Made by a program: the position numbers and the translations under genes. Shown piece by piece: positions 40,639 to 49,962 of a DNA stretch of 64,000 nucleotides. Each line of letters starts with the position of its first letter. The first letter of the stretch is position 1. Source of the DNA: Actinacidiphila epipremni (GTDB lineage: Bacteria > Actinomycetota > Actinomycetes > Streptomycetales > Streptomycetaceae). The stretch is taken from the NCBI RefSeq assembly GCF_012034175.1, contig NZ_JAATEJ010000002.1, positions 62,001 through 126,000 on the forward strand. Direction: 5' to 3'. The notes below the pieces were generated by a model. The model had not been told where the DNA came from and did no database searches. It saw nothing but the letters and a program-made list of their open reading frames with translations.

Positions 40639-41706
40639 TCAGCGCCCGGTCGCCCGGCCGTTCAGGGCAGGGACCGGGCCGGGGGTCGGCGCACCGCCGG
40701 ACCAGGCGGCCGGGACGGCGGGCGAGCCGGCCAGCGCCACGGATGTGACCGACGCCACCGTCCGCGGGGCGGCCAGCGCGGAGGGGGACGGGGCGGCCTC
40801 GGCCTGCCGCATCAGCCGCTCCTCGCGGGCGTCCAGCAGATCGCGCGGGGTCGTGCCGTGGGTGTCGGTCACCGAGTTGGCGCTGAAGGGAGTGACCGCG
40901 GGCCCGTCGTCGGGGTGGGCTCCGCCGTCGACACCGGCCTCCATCGGGAGGGCGCCGCCGATGGCGATGGCGGCCATCGAGAAGGCGCCGGCCGCGGCGA
41001 AGGCGAACCGCCGACCGAAGGACGCGGACGAGGCCCACGAGCCGGACGGGGACGCGGCGGCCGGCGCGGGCGCCACCGTGGCGCCGCCGCGGGCCGGGCC
41101 GTGCGCCCGTACGGGGGCGTCGAGCGGGGTGACGGGCCCGGCGGCCGGGTCGCCGGCGCCGGTGAGGCCGCGGGCCACCTCGTGGATACGGAAGCCCCGG
41201 GCGCCCTTGCCGTCACCGGGGGCGACCAGGTCGCGCGCGGGGGACAGATACGAGGGCCGGCGACGGCCGCCGCCGAGGACACCGGAGACCCCGGAGCCGA
41301 GCAGGCCGCCGTCGAACGGCCCGCGGCGCGCCCCGCCGTCCGGGCCCCCGGGGACGTCCTGCACATCGTGCACGTCCCGCATGCCGAGGGGGCCGCGCTT
41401 GCCGTCGCCGTCGGGGCCGCCAGGACCGCCGGGCCCGTCCGGGCCACACGCGGCGAGGCCCTGGAGCCGGGCCAGCAGGCCCGCGGAGATGGCGGGCAGC
41501 TCCGAGCCCGCCACGACGCTCTTCAGCCGCCGCTGCTCGGTGGCCGCGGCCTTGCACTGCGGACAGGTCGCCAGATGCGCCTGGACCCGGTCCCGGGCGT
41601 CGTCCGCCAGCTCGCCGTCGACGAACGCGGCCAGCCGGTCGCCCAGATGCTGCTCCGCGGCGGCGGTGCGCCTGGCGCGCTGCTCGCCCGAACCGCTACT
41701 GCTCAC
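40639..41706 (-). CDS. zinc-binding anti-sigma factor (RseA-like)
   Basis: 355 residues from GTG 41706, GGGAG upstream, overlapping the sigma gene stop by 4 bp. The N-terminal anti-sigma domain has [28 protein letters not shown], with the HxxxCxxC zinc signature typical of ZAS proteins. A long Gly/Asp/Ala-rich linker with GGPGGPDG follows, then one membrane helix ([21 protein letters not shown], about residue 245) and an extracellular tail. The ZAS domain binds and holds the sigma factor in the cytoplasm. The linker is longer than in mycobacterial RseA, which lacks a membrane helix as I recall. Confidence 0.92.
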   Translation of the reverse strand: MSSSGSGEQRARRTAAAEQHLGDRLAAFVDGELADDARDRVQAHLATCPQCKAAATEQRRLKSVVAGSELPAISAGLLARLQGLAACGPDGPGGPGGPDGDGKRGPLGMRDVHDVQDVPGGPDGGARRGPFDGGLLGSGVSGVLGGGRRRPSYLSPARDLVAPGDGKGARGFRIHEVARGLTGAGDPAAGPVTPLDAPVRAHGPARGGATVAPAPAAASPSGSWASSASFGRRFAFAAAGAFSMAAIAIGGALPMEAGVDGGAHPDDGPAVTPFSANSVTDTHGTTPRDLLDAREERLMRQAEAAPSPSALAAPRTVASVTSVALAGSPAVPAAWSGGAPTPGPVPALNGRATGR

Positions 41707-42473
41707 GCTCTCCCGCCCTCCACGCAAGGTTGCGGTGCGACGGCAGCGAGTGCGGGGGCCGGCCGGGCGCCGGGCGCCCGGTGTTCCAGAGCCTTGCGCA
41801 GGTGGGAGCGACCGCGGTGGATGCGGCTGCGCACCGTGCCCAGCTTCACGCCCAGGGTCGCCGCGATCTCCTCGTACGACAGCCCCTCGATGTCGCACAG
41901 CACCACCGCGGCCCGGAACTCCGGCGCGAGGGTGTCCAGCGCCTGCTGGACGTCCGCGTCGAAGTGGGTGTCGTTGAAGTGCTGCGCGGGGGACGGCTCG
42001 CGGCTGGGCAGGCGCTCGGCCGCGTCCTCCCCCAGGGCGTCGAAGCGGATGCGCTGGCGGCGCCGCACCATGTCGAGGAACAGGTTGGTGGTGATGCGGT
42101 GCAGCCAGCCCTCGAACGTGCCGGGCGTGTAGGTGGACAGGGAACGGAAGACCCGGACGAAGACCTCCTGCGTGAGGTCCTCCGCGTCGTGCTGGTTGCC
42201 GGTCAGGCGGTAGGCCAGCCGGTAGACCCTGGCACTGTGCGTGCTGACGATCTCCTCCCAGGAGGGAGGAGTCCACGTCTGAGGATCCCCGTCGGTGGCG
42301 AAAGTAGCGGTCGCGGTCGGGGAGTCGTCGTCACGTGAACGGGCGTCAGCATTCTTGGTCACGGATTTCGGCTGTCCGGCGGACCGGCGAAAGCGCGGAA
42401 GCACTTTGCGGTCACCGGCCGCAGCCGCACCTCCCCTGTCGGCTCTGGTGGTGTCCAGTAGAGCCTCTACCAT
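41703..42473 (-). CDS. ECF RNA polymerase sigma factor, mycobacterial SigE type
   Basis: 256 residues from ATG 42473 (GAGG five bases upstream; a GTG two codons earlier is possible). Region 2: [30 protein letters not shown]; region 4: [51 protein letters not shown]. The 70-residue N-terminal extension is characteristic of this ECF group (orthologue of M. tuberculosis SigE; not the S. coelicolor protein called SigE). It is coupled to its anti-sigma gene (GTGA overlap), and divergent from an O-methyltransferase, as in Mycobacterium. It is expected to direct a surface-stress regulon. Confidence 0.94.
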   Translation of the reverse strand: MVEALLDTTRADRGGAAAAGDRKVLPRFRRSAGQPKSVTKNADARSRDDDSPTATATFATDGDPQTWTPPSWEEIVSTHSARVYRLAYRLTGNQHDAEDLTQEVFVRVFRSLSTYTPGTFEGWLHRITTNLFLDMVRRRQRIRFDALGEDAAERLPSREPSPAQHFNDTHFDADVQQALDTLAPEFRAAVVLCDIEGLSYEEIAATLGVKLGTVRSRIHRGRSHLRKALEHRAPGARPAPALAAVAPQPCVEGGRA

Positions 42474-42600
42474 AGCCACCTCGCCCGTTAGCTCCGGATA
42501 AATGCACTGCTGCCTCGGGGCCGGGGCCCGCTCCGCTGCCGCGGACTCCCGCCCTTGTGCCTTCGCCCTTCCTAACGCGCGGTCCCATCAGCAGGTTCCC

Positions 42601-43317
42601 GTGCCCAACGGATACAGTCGCCCGGGCGGCCCACACATGGTCATCAGACGGCCACCGGGCACAGTCGGCGACGAGGAGAGGGCCATTACCGGCAACCGGC
42701 AGGCGAGCTGGGCGTTCGCCGACGCGTTCGTCGCCGAGGACGACGCCCTCATACGCGCCAGGGCCCGCTCCCACGCCGCCGGCCTGCGGCCCGTCTCGCC
42801 CGGTACGGGCGCGGCGCTGCGGCTGCTGACCGCGGCGGGCAACGCGAAGTACGTCGTCGAGATCGGCACCGGCACCGGCGTCTCCGGTATCCATCTGCTG
42901 CGCGGCATGCGGCCCGACGGCGTCCTGACCACCGTCGACACCGAGCCGGACCGCCAGCAGCTCGCCCGCGAGGCCTACCGGGAGGCGGGCTTCGCCGCGA
43001 ACCGCTCCCGCTTCATCCCCGGCGCCGCCCTCGACGTCCTGCCGCGGCTCACCGACGGGGCGTACGACCTGGTCTTCTGCGACGGCGACCGGCTGGAGTA
43101 CCTGGACTACCTCGCGGAGGCGCTGCGGCTGCTGCGCCCCGGCGGCGTGCTCTGCTTCGAGGGCGCCTTCGCCCAGGGCCGCGCCCTGGACGCCGCCCAC
43201 CAGGACCCGGAGTCCCAGACCCTGCGCGACCTCATGCGCACCGTCCGCGACAGCCCCCGCCTCGCCCCCGTCCTCCTCCCCACCGACGACGGCCTCCTCT
43301 GCGCCGTCCGCCGCTGA
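42601..43317 (+). CDS. SAM-dependent O-methyltransferase
   Basis: 238 residues from GTG 42601 (CAGG five bases upstream). Other candidate starts are ATG 42637 and, unusually, an ATT at 42685 that has the best ribosome site (GAGGAGAGG). The conserved part begins ITGNRQASWAFADAFVAEDD. Motif I VEIGTGTGVSGIHLL, acidic loop TVDTEPDRQQLAREAYREAGF and motif IV YDLVFCDGDRLEYLDYL define a class I catechol-type O-methyltransferase (COMT/CCoAMT-like). The natural substrate is unknown. The Mycobacterium counterpart Rv1220c is likewise divergent from sigE as I recall. Confidence 0.9.
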   Translation: MPNGYSRPGGPHMVIRRPPGTVGDEERAITGNRQASWAFADAFVAEDDALIRARARSHAAGLRPVSPGTGAALRLLTAAGNAKYVVEIGTGTGVSGIHLLRGMRPDGVLTTVDTEPDRQQLAREAYREAGFAANRSRFIPGAALDVLPRLTDGAYDLVFCDGDRLEYLDYLAEALRLLRPGGVLCFEGAFAQGRALDAAHQDPESQTLRDLMRTVRDSPRLAPVLLPTDDGLLCAVRR

Positions 43318-43340
43318 CCGGCTCCGCCGCAAAACCTGTA

Positions 43341-43463
43341 GCCGGCGAGCCAAAGGGGGCGCCGGTGTCGAAAGGGAGAACGCGCGGAGGTCCTGAGGGA
43401 CGAAGGACCGAGCACGATCGACCGTCGACACCGGATAGAAGCCCCCGGAGGCGAGAAGGCGGC
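43341..43463 (+). ncRNA. possible structured RNA between convergent genes
   Basis: On the plus strand the element can fold into nested helices: GGGGGC (43355-43360) with GCCCCC (43441-43446); CCGGTGTCG (43362-43370) with CGACACCGG (43426-43434); and an inner hairpin GGTCCT/AGGACC (43389-43394, 43404-43409). It is purine-rich, followed by AAAAAA and then the 43472-43509 hairpin. No coding frame has a start and ribosome site. I cannot place it in any RNA class I know; it may instead be an interspersed repeat. Confidence 0.35.
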
Positions 43464-43471
43464 AAAAAAGG

Positions 43472-43509
43472 GTCGCGATCACATACGAGGCTCTGTATGT
43501 GACCGCGAC
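43472..43509. terminator. hairpin between convergent genes
   Basis: 15-bp stem with one mismatch, GTCGCGATCACATAC / GTATGTGACCGCGAC, loop of 8 nt, placed after A6 on the plus strand and 25 bp from the DUF3117 stop. Confidence 0.8.
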
Positions 43510-43533
43510 GGGAGATCCAGGGGAGCGATGGGC

Positions 43534-43701
43534 TCAGACGATGGCCTTCTTCAGCGCATCGCCCAGGGCATCCGCCTCGTCCGGGGTCAGCTCGACGACA
43601 AGCCGCCCGCCGCCCTCGAGCGGAACGCGCATGATGATGCTCCGCCCCTCCTTGGTCACCTCGAGCGGGCCGTCACCCGTCCGCGGCTTCATGGCCGCCA
43701 T
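43534..43701 (-). CDS. DUF3117 protein
   Basis: 55 residues from ATG 43701, AGGAAGGGG upstream. MAAMKPRTGDGPLEVTKEGR..RVPLEGGGRLVVELTPDEADALGDALK is the extremely conserved DUF3117 family of actinobacteria (M. tuberculosis Rv1211 as I recall). The function is not established; calmodulin-like properties have been proposed for the mycobacterial protein. Monocistronic, convergent with the O-methyltransferase. Confidence 0.93.
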   Translation of the reverse strand: MAAMKPRTGDGPLEVTKEGRSIIMRVPLEGGGRLVVELTPDEADALGDALKKAIV

Positions 43702-43892
43702 GCTCGTTCCCCTTCCTGAAACCAGCTCGGACTCGAACACATTGGTTCTCGGCCATTATCCCGCATCGACCAGCCCGATGACCAACAGCGGTGGCAGTCC
43801 GTTCCACAATCGACATCCGCGCCACCCGGTGATTCGGCTCACCGGTCCGGCATCCTGGCCTGGACCGTTGCCGCGACGAAGGGGTTGACGAC

Positions 43893-44675
43893 ATGGCCGA
43901 CCGCGTGCTGTACGAGGTGTCCGACGGGCTCGCCACCGTCACGTTGAACCGCCCGGAGGCGATGAACGCGCTGGACACCGCGACCAAGGTGGAGCTGCGC
44001 GACACCCTCCAGGAGGCGGGCCGCGACCAGGCCGTACGCGCGGTGCTGCTCACCGCCGCGGGCAAGGCGTTCTGCGTCGGGCAGGACCTCAAGGAGCATG
44101 TCGCGACGCTGGAGGCGGGCGGGGGGATGACCACGGTCGCCGACCACTACAACCCCATCGCGCTGGCGCTCGCGACGATGCCCAAGCCGGTGGTCGCCGC
44201 CGTGAACGGGGTCGCGGCGGGCGCGGGCGCGGGCTTCGCCTTCGCGGCGGACTACCGCGTCATCGCGGACACCGCGTCCTTCAACACGTCCTTCGCCGGG
44301 GTCGCGCTCTCCACCGACTCCGGGATGTCCTGGTCGCTGCCCCGGCTCGTCGGCCACGCCCGGGCGACCGAGCTGCTGCTCTTCCCGCGGTCCGTCCCGG
44401 CGGTGGAGGCCGCCGCGCTCGGCCTCGCGAACCGGGTCGTGCCGGCCGTGGACCTCGCGGTGGAGGCGCGGGCGGTGGCCCGCCGCCTGGCCGAGGGCCC
44501 GACGCACGCGTACGCCGCGATGAAGCGGGCGCTGGCCTACGGCGCCGCCCACTCGCTGCCCGACACCCTCGCCCTGGAGGCCGAGCTCCAGTCCGCCGCG
44601 GGCGCGACCTCCGACCACCGCGAGGCGGTCTCGGCGTTCGTGGCCAAGCGCCCGCCGCACTTCACGGGGCTGTGA
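43893..44675 (+). CDS. enoyl-CoA hydratase/isomerase family protein (PaaG-like)
   Basis: 260 residues from ATG 43893, GAAGGGG 8 nt upstream. Crotonase fold: VTLNRPEAMNALD, AFCVGQDLKEH (CoA oxyanion region), VNGVAAGAGAGFAFAADYRV. The two catalytic glutamates of hydratases are absent: the site reads FAGVALSTDSGMSWSLPRLVG, with an Asp where PaaG-type ring-epoxide isomerases have theirs. An isomerase role is therefore more likely than hydratase. It ends exactly where the convergent tag gene begins its stop. Confidence 0.88.
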   Translation: MADRVLYEVSDGLATVTLNRPEAMNALDTATKVELRDTLQEAGRDQAVRAVLLTAAGKAFCVGQDLKEHVATLEAGGGMTTVADHYNPIALALATMPKPVVAAVNGVAAGAGAGFAFAADYRVIADTASFNTSFAGVALSTDSGMSWSLPRLVGHARATELLLFPRSVPAVEAAALGLANRVVPAVDLAVEARAVARRLAEGPTHAYAAMKRALAYGAAHSLPDTLALEAELQSAAGATSDHREAVSAFVAKRPPHFTGL

Positions 44676-45260
44676 TCAGCGGTACGCGCAGTCGGCCAGG
44701 TGGTCGTTGACCAGGCCGCACGCCTGCATCAGGGCGTACGCCGTGGTCGGGCCCACGAAGCGGAAGCCGTGCTTCTTGAGGGACTTGGCCAGGGCGACCG
44801 ACTCCGGGGTCGTCGCGGGGACGTCCCCGGTGCCGCGCGGGGCCGGGCGGGCGGCCGGGTCGGGGGCGAAGGACCAGATCAGGGCGTCCAGGCCGCCGTC
44901 GTCGCGCAGGGCGCGGGCGGCGGCGGCGTTGGCGATCGCCGCGTCGACCTTGGCGCGGTTGCGGATGATGCCGGGGTCGGCGAGCAGCCGCTCGCGGTCC
45001 GCCTCGCCGAACTCCGCGACCGCGTCGATCGCGAAGCCCTTGAACGCCGCCCGGAAGGTCTCCCGGCGGCGCAGGATCGTGATCCACGACAGCCCGGACT
45101 GGAACGCCTCCAGGCACACCCGCTCGAACAGCGCGTCGTCCCCGTGCACGGGCACGCCCCACTCGTGGTCGTGGTACGCGACGTAGTCCGGCGTGGACAG
45201 CCCCCACGGGCAGCGCGGGAGACCGTCCTCGCCGGTCACGACGCCGACCGGCTCACTCAC
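44676..45260 (-). CDS. tag: DNA-3-methyladenine glycosylase I
   Basis: 194 residues from ATG 45260. CPWGLSTPDYVAYHDHEWGVPVHGDDALFERVCLEAFQSGLSW is the Tag signature with Cys and His of the zinc snap; the partner His/Cys pair is in VNDHLADC near the C-terminus. KHGFRFVGPTTAYALMQACGLVNDH completes the family. It excises 3-methyladenine from alkylated DNA. Overlaps the upstream DivIVA-like gene by 8 bp. M. tuberculosis tagA is in the same order as I recall. Confidence 0.96.
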   Translation of the reverse strand: MSEPVGVVTGEDGLPRCPWGLSTPDYVAYHDHEWGVPVHGDDALFERVCLEAFQSGLSWITILRRRETFRAAFKGFAIDAVAEFGEADRERLLADPGIIRNRAKVDAAIANAAAARALRDDGGLDALIWSFAPDPAARPAPRGTGDVPATTPESVALAKSLKKHGFRFVGPTTAYALMQACGLVNDHLADCAYR

Positions 45261-45675
45261 CCGCGCCGCTCCCGCCGTGCTCGTGGCCGCCGCCGTGCTC
45301 GCCGCTGCCGCCGGGCGCCGGCTCGTCCTTGCGCAGCGTCATCGTCGCGCCGGGCGCGCTCGCCAGGCCGTGGTCGCCCGGGTACGGGGCGTCGCCGGCG
45401 AGCGCGGACTCCAGCTCGGCGATCCGGGCGTCGCGCTCGGCGAGCTCGGCGCCGAGCCGGTCGAGGACCTCGTCGACGTCGAGCATGCGGTAGCCGCGTA
45501 CCGCGGTGGGCAGTCGTACGGCGTCGATGTCGGTGCGGACCAGCGGCCGGTCGGCGGGCAGCCGGTCGTCGAGCCGGTCGGTGCCGGCGTCCCGCAGCGC
45601 TCCGCCGTCGCCGAGCACGGCCAGTGCCACCGCGGCGACCACCGCGACGAGCGCGATGAGCATGAACCAGAACAA
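45253..45675 (-). CDS. small membrane protein with DivIVA-like domain
   Basis: 140 residues from TTG 45675, GGGAG five bases upstream. One N-terminal membrane helix (MLIALVAVVAAVALAVL), then RLPTAVRGYRMLDVDEVLDRLGAELAERDARIAELE, which matches the DivIVA-like domain ending (F/LRGY-x-x-x-DVD-x-F/VL), and a Gly/His-rich tail GGGHEHGGSG. Such short DivIVA-domain proteins occur next to tag and folP in actinobacteria (Rv1209 type). It may be membrane-anchored at curved or polar sites; not proven. Confidence 0.85.
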   Translation of the reverse strand: MFWFMLIALVAVVAAVALAVLGDGGALRDAGTDRLDDRLPADRPLVRTDIDAVRLPTAVRGYRMLDVDEVLDRLGAELAERDARIAELESALAGDAPYPGDHGLASAPGATMTLRKDEPAPGGSGEHGGGHEHGGSGAGE

Positions 45676-45763
45676 GTCGTCTCCCGGAGTCCGGCCTGGG
45701 GGCCTGCCGTCATGTCAGGCACGATCGTGCCACGATCGCATGAGTCTGAGATGAGGAGCGGCA

Positions 45764-46627
45764 GTGGCACTTCGGCTGGGGACCCGGGAATTCGGCGAGC
45801 GGGAGCCGGTGATCATGGCGATCGTGAACCGTACGCCCGATTCGTTCTACGACCAGGGCGCCACCTTCACCGACGAGCCCGCTCTGGAACGGGTCGCGCG
45901 GGCGGTCGCGGAGGGCGCGGCGATCATCGACGTGGGCGGGGTGAAGGCGGGTCCCGGCGCGGAGGTGAGCCCCGAGGAGGAGATCCGGCGGACGGCGGGC
46001 TTCGTCGCCGAGGTGCGGCGCCGGCATCCGGACGTGGTGATCAGCGTGGACACCTGGCGGGCCGAGGTCGGCGAGGCGGTGTGCGCGGCGGGCGCGGACC
46101 TGCTCAACGACGCGTGGGGCGGCGTGGACCCGGACCTCGCGGTGGTCGCCGCCCGGCACGGCGTGGGGCTGGTGTGCACGCACGCGGGCGGCGCCCGGCC
46201 GCGTACCCGGCCGCACCGGGTCGGGTACGAGGACGTGATGGCCGACATCCTGCGGGTGACGTGCGGGCTCGCCGAGCGGGCGGTGGGCCTGGGAGTGCGC
46301 CGGGACGGCATCCTCATCGACCCGGGGCACGACTTCGGCAAGAACACCCGGCACTCGCTGGAGGCGACCCGGCGGCTGCCGGAGATGACGGCGACGGGCT
46401 GGCCGGTGCTGGTGTCGCTGTCGAACAAGGACTTCGTCGGCGAGACGCTGGACCGCCCGGTCAAGGAGCGGCTGATCGGCACGCTCGCCACGACCGCGGT
46501 GTCGGCGTGGCTGGGGGCCCGGGTCTACCGGGTGCACGAGGTCGCCGAGACCCGGCAGGTGCTGGACATGGTCGCCTCGCTGGCCGGCCACCGCCCGCCC
46601 GCGGTCGCCCGCCGCGGGCTGGCGTGA
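45764..46627 (+). CDS. folP: dihydropteroate synthase family protein
   Basis: 287 residues from GTG 45764, AGGAG five bases upstream. Pterin-binding domain: IMAIVNRTPDSFYDQG, IIDVGGVKAGPGAEVSPEEEIRR, ISVDTWRAEV, LLNDAWGG, LIDPGHDFGKNTRHSLE and RVHEVAETRQVLDM. Compared with true FolP, the second loop reads GGVKAGPGAE rather than GGESTRPGA, and GHDFGKN rather than GFGFGK, as in the FolP2 group of actinobacteria, whose synthase activity is doubtful. Its stop codon lies in the first unit of a 17-bp tandem repeat. Confidence 0.88.
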   Translation: MALRLGTREFGEREPVIMAIVNRTPDSFYDQGATFTDEPALERVARAVAEGAAIIDVGGVKAGPGAEVSPEEEIRRTAGFVAEVRRRHPDVVISVDTWRAEVGEAVCAAGADLLNDAWGGVDPDLAVVAARHGVGLVCTHAGGARPRTRPHRVGYEDVMADILRVTCGLAERAVGLGVRRDGILIDPGHDFGKNTRHSLEATRRLPEMTATGWPVLVSLSNKDFVGETLDRPVKERLIGTLATTAVSAWLGARVYRVHEVAETRQVLDMVASLAGHRPPAVARRGLA

Positions 46628-46703
46628 GCCGCGCATCGGCGTGCGCCGCGGACCGGCGTGAGCCGCGGACCGGCCTGAGCCGCGGGTCGGCCTGAGCCGG
46701 GCG
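46623..46703. repeat. 17-bp tandem repeat after folP
   Basis: Four full units and a partial fifth of the type CGTGAGCCGCGGACCGG (variants CGTGAGCCGCGCATCGG, CGTGCGCCGCGGACCGG, CCTGAGCCGCGGGTCGG). The folP TGA is inside the first unit; the array ends 8 bp before the LOG gene stop. Confidence 0.9.
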
Positions 46704-46711
46704 CGATGTGC

Positions 46712-47530
<819 letters not shown>

Positions 47531-47546
47531 ATCGGCAGCCTACGCA

Positions 47547-48620
47547 TCACGGTGCCGCCGAGGGGTCCAGAGGGACGGCCCGGGGCGCTTCGAGCCGGGC
47601 GCTGACCCAGGTGAAGGCGTCGGGGAACATCCGGCCCCAGGTGTTCCAGTTGTGCCCGCCGCGGTCCAGCCGCAGCGTGCTGACCCGGGTCGGCGGCCGG
47701 GCGGCGGCGGTGATGGCGTCGGCGAACCGCGGCGGGCTCTCCGGGTCCTGCCGGCTGGACTCCACCAGCAGCTGCACGCGGGGCGTGCTGGTCTGCTCCA
47801 GCCACACCGGGCAGCGCACGCCGTGCGTCGGGTCGTCGGGGGCCAGCGCGGCGCCGGTGGCGAACGTCTCGGGATGGTCCAGGACCAGCCGGGCCGCGCA
47901 GTAGCCGCCGGTGGATATCCCCATCACCGCCCAGCCGCGCGGCGCGGGCAGCGTACGGAAGTTGTGCGCGATCGTCGCGACGACGTCGTCGGTGAGCCAG
48001 GTCGCCACCTCGCTCTTGCCCGCGACGTCGGCGCAGCCGGTGTCGACGCGGTCCGGGGTGATGGTGGGCAGCACCAGGATCGCCGGCTCGGCGCGGCCGG
48101 CCGCTATCTGGTCCTGCATGATCCGGCCGAGCCGCATGCCGCGCAGGAAGCTGTGCGGGGTGCCCGGTATGCCGTGCAGCACCTCGATGACCGGGAAACG
48201 GGTGTGGGCGAATCCCGGCTTGGCGTATTGCGGGGGCAGCCACACGATGACGTCGCCCTTGGTGCCGCTGTGCCAGCCGCGGACGGTGGCCCGCTGGAAG
48301 CCCTGCGTGTAGGGGGTGAACTTCACGGTGTAGTCCGGCACCTGGGGTGTCGCGGAGGCGCCGGGGGCGGGTGTGCCGCCGCCGGAGTTGGCGCGGCCGA
48401 GCAGGTCGTCCCACGAGGCGTAGAAGCCGTACTGGTTGTTCACCGTGACCATCACCAGGGCGATCGCGGTGACCTGGCACAGCAGGATCAGGCCGATCCG
48501 CGCGCCGAACCGCACCGGGCGCGGCCCGCGCACCCTCGGCCACAGCAGCAGCGCGCCGGCCACCGCGGCGACGGCCGCCGCGACGAGCAGCGCCGCGAAC
48601 CAGCCGCTGGTCAGTCCCAT
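47547..48620 (-). CDS. membrane-anchored esterase (Esterase D/antigen-85-like)
   Basis: 357 residues from ATG 48620, with GGAGGGGGCC upstream. Two N-terminal membrane helices (about residues 8-28 and 40-60), then an extracellular alpha/beta hydrolase: VIVWLPPQYAKPGFAHTRFPVIEVLHGIPG, nucleophile elbow GISTGGYCA, and catalytic His in GGHNWNTW. This plan matches putative mycolyltransferase-like esterases of mycolate-free actinobacteria. Substrate unknown. It precedes the LOG gene by 16 bp. Confidence 0.88.
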   Translation of the reverse strand: MGLTSGWFAALLVAAAVAAVAGALLLWPRVRGPRPVRFGARIGLILLCQVTAIALVMVTVNNQYGFYASWDDLLGRANSGGGTPAPGASATPQVPDYTVKFTPYTQGFQRATVRGWHSGTKGDVIVWLPPQYAKPGFAHTRFPVIEVLHGIPGTPHSFLRGMRLGRIMQDQIAAGRAEPAILVLPTITPDRVDTGCADVAGKSEVATWLTDDVVATIAHNFRTLPAPRGWAVMGISTGGYCAARLVLDHPETFATGAALAPDDPTHGVRCPVWLEQTSTPRVQLLVESSRQDPESPPRFADAITAAARPPTRVSTLRLDRGGHNWNTWGRMFPDAFTWVSARLEAPRAVPLDPSAAP

Positions 48621-48798
48621 GCGGCCCCCTCCCCCCCTGTCCCGGCCCCTCCCGGACCCGCCCGGACCGGACGTATCCGATCACACCATGCCGGGGGGAA
48701 GGACCGGAGCGCACCCCGGTTCGGTTGCCCGGCGGGCGGGTGATCCACGCCGGGCGGGTGCCGCGAGGGGGGTCGGTCGGTCGGCCGGCCGGGTCGGG

Positions 48799-49875
48799 TC
48801 AGGCGGTGAGCCAGGCGGTCAGCCGGCGCTCGGCCTCGTGGATCGCGGCGACCTCGACGTGCTCCTCGCGGGTGTGGGCGAGCGTCGGGTCGCCGGGGCC
48901 GTAGTTGACGGCGGGGATGCCGAGGGCGGAGAAGCGGGCGACGTCGGTCCACGCCTCCTTGGCCGCGGGCGGGGTGCCGATGGCGGCGACGAAGGCGGCG
49001 GCGGCGGGGTGCGACAGGCCGGGCAGGGCGCCGGGGGCGCTGTCGGTGAGGACGACGTCGAAGCCCTCGAAGACGCCGCGGACCCGCTCCAGGGCGTCGG
49101 CCTCGCTCTGGTCGGGCGAGAAGCGGTAGTTGACGGTGACGGCGCAGGTGTCGGGGATCACATTGCCGGCGTGGCCGCCCTCGATCATCACCGCGTTGAG
49201 GCCCTCGGGGTAGACCAGGCCGTCGATCTCGACCCGGCGCGGCTCGTACCCGGCGAGCCGGGCGAGGATCGGGGCGGCCTTGTGGATGGCGTTCTCCCCC
49301 AGCCAGCTGCGCGCGGAGTGCGCCCGCTTGCCGGTGGTCTGCACCCGGACCCGCAGGGTGCCCTGGCAGCCGCCGTCGACCCGGCCGCCGGTGGGCTCCA
49401 TGAGCACGGCGAAGTCGCCGGTGAGCCAGTCCGGGTGCCGTTCGACGAGCCGGCCGAGGCCGTTGTACTCGGCGGCGATCTCCTCGGCGTCGTAGAAGAC
49501 GTAGGTCAGGTCGCGGTTGGGCGCGGTGAGGCGGGCGGCGAGTGCGAGCTGGACGGCGAGGCCGGCCTTCATGTCGGAGGTGCCGCAGCCCCACAGCACG
49601 CCGTCGGCGTCGAGCCGGGAGGGCAGGTTGTCGGCGACGGGCACGGTGTCGAGGTGGCCGGCGAGCACGACCCGCTCGGGCCGGCCGAGGTGGGTCCTGG
49701 CCACGACCGCGTCGCCGTCGCGGTCCACGCTCAGGTGCGGCAGGCCGCGCAGTGCCTGCTCGACGAGGTCGGCGAGGGCTTTCTCCTCGCGGCTCACCGA
49801 GGGCACGTCCACCAGCGCCGCCGTGAGGGCGCCTACATCCGTCGTCAGGTCGAGTCCGCCGAGTCCGCTGTCCAT
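48799..49875 (-). CDS. dapE: succinyl-diaminopimelate desuccinylase
   Basis: 358 residues from ATG 49875. M20 peptidase fold: [11 protein letters not shown] (His/Asp metal ligands), [30 protein letters not shown] (Glu-Glu), a dimerisation domain with [17 protein letters not shown], and a C-terminal THTREEH-like [10 protein letters not shown]. It removes succinate from N-succinyl-LL-diaminopimelate in lysine and peptidoglycan precursor synthesis. Its partner DapC lies 1.7 kb downstream on the same strand; the genes between are on the other strand. Confidence 0.94.
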   Translation of the reverse strand: MDSGLGGLDLTTDVGALTAALVDVPSVSREEKALADLVEQALRGLPHLSVDRDGDAVVARTHLGRPERVVLAGHLDTVPVADNLPSRLDADGVLWGCGTSDMKAGLAVQLALAARLTAPNRDLTYVFYDAEEIAAEYNGLGRLVERHPDWLTGDFAVLMEPTGGRVDGGCQGTLRVRVQTTGKRAHSARSWLGENAIHKAAPILARLAGYEPRRVEIDGLVYPEGLNAVMIEGGHAGNVIPDTCAVTVNYRFSPDQSEADALERVRGVFEGFDVVLTDSAPGALPGLSHPAAAAFVAAIGTPPAAKEAWTDVARFSALGIPAVNYGPGDPTLAHTREEHVEVAAIHEAERRLTAWLTA

Positions 49876-49950
49876 GACGCCGCAGCCTATGCGCTCCGGG
49901 CGGCCTCCCCGCCCCGGGCTCGCCCGGCGCGGGCCGCGCGGCGGAGCCGG

Positions 49951-49956
49951 TACCCT
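49951..49956 (+). promoter_or_regulatory. -10 box TACCCT of a leaderless promoter
   Basis: TACCCT ends 6 nt before GTG 49963; no ribosome-binding site. Confidence 0.5.
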
Positions 49957-49962
49957 CGCCGT

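Noticed and set aside
43341-43463. Known RNA classes (6C RNA, c-di-AMP, glycine or cobalamin riboswitches)
   Set aside because: Neither the C-rich loops nor the conserved core sequences of those classes are present.
46623-46703. Tandem repeat considered as a CRISPR array
   Set aside because: 17-bp units lie head to tail without spacers and there are no cas genes.
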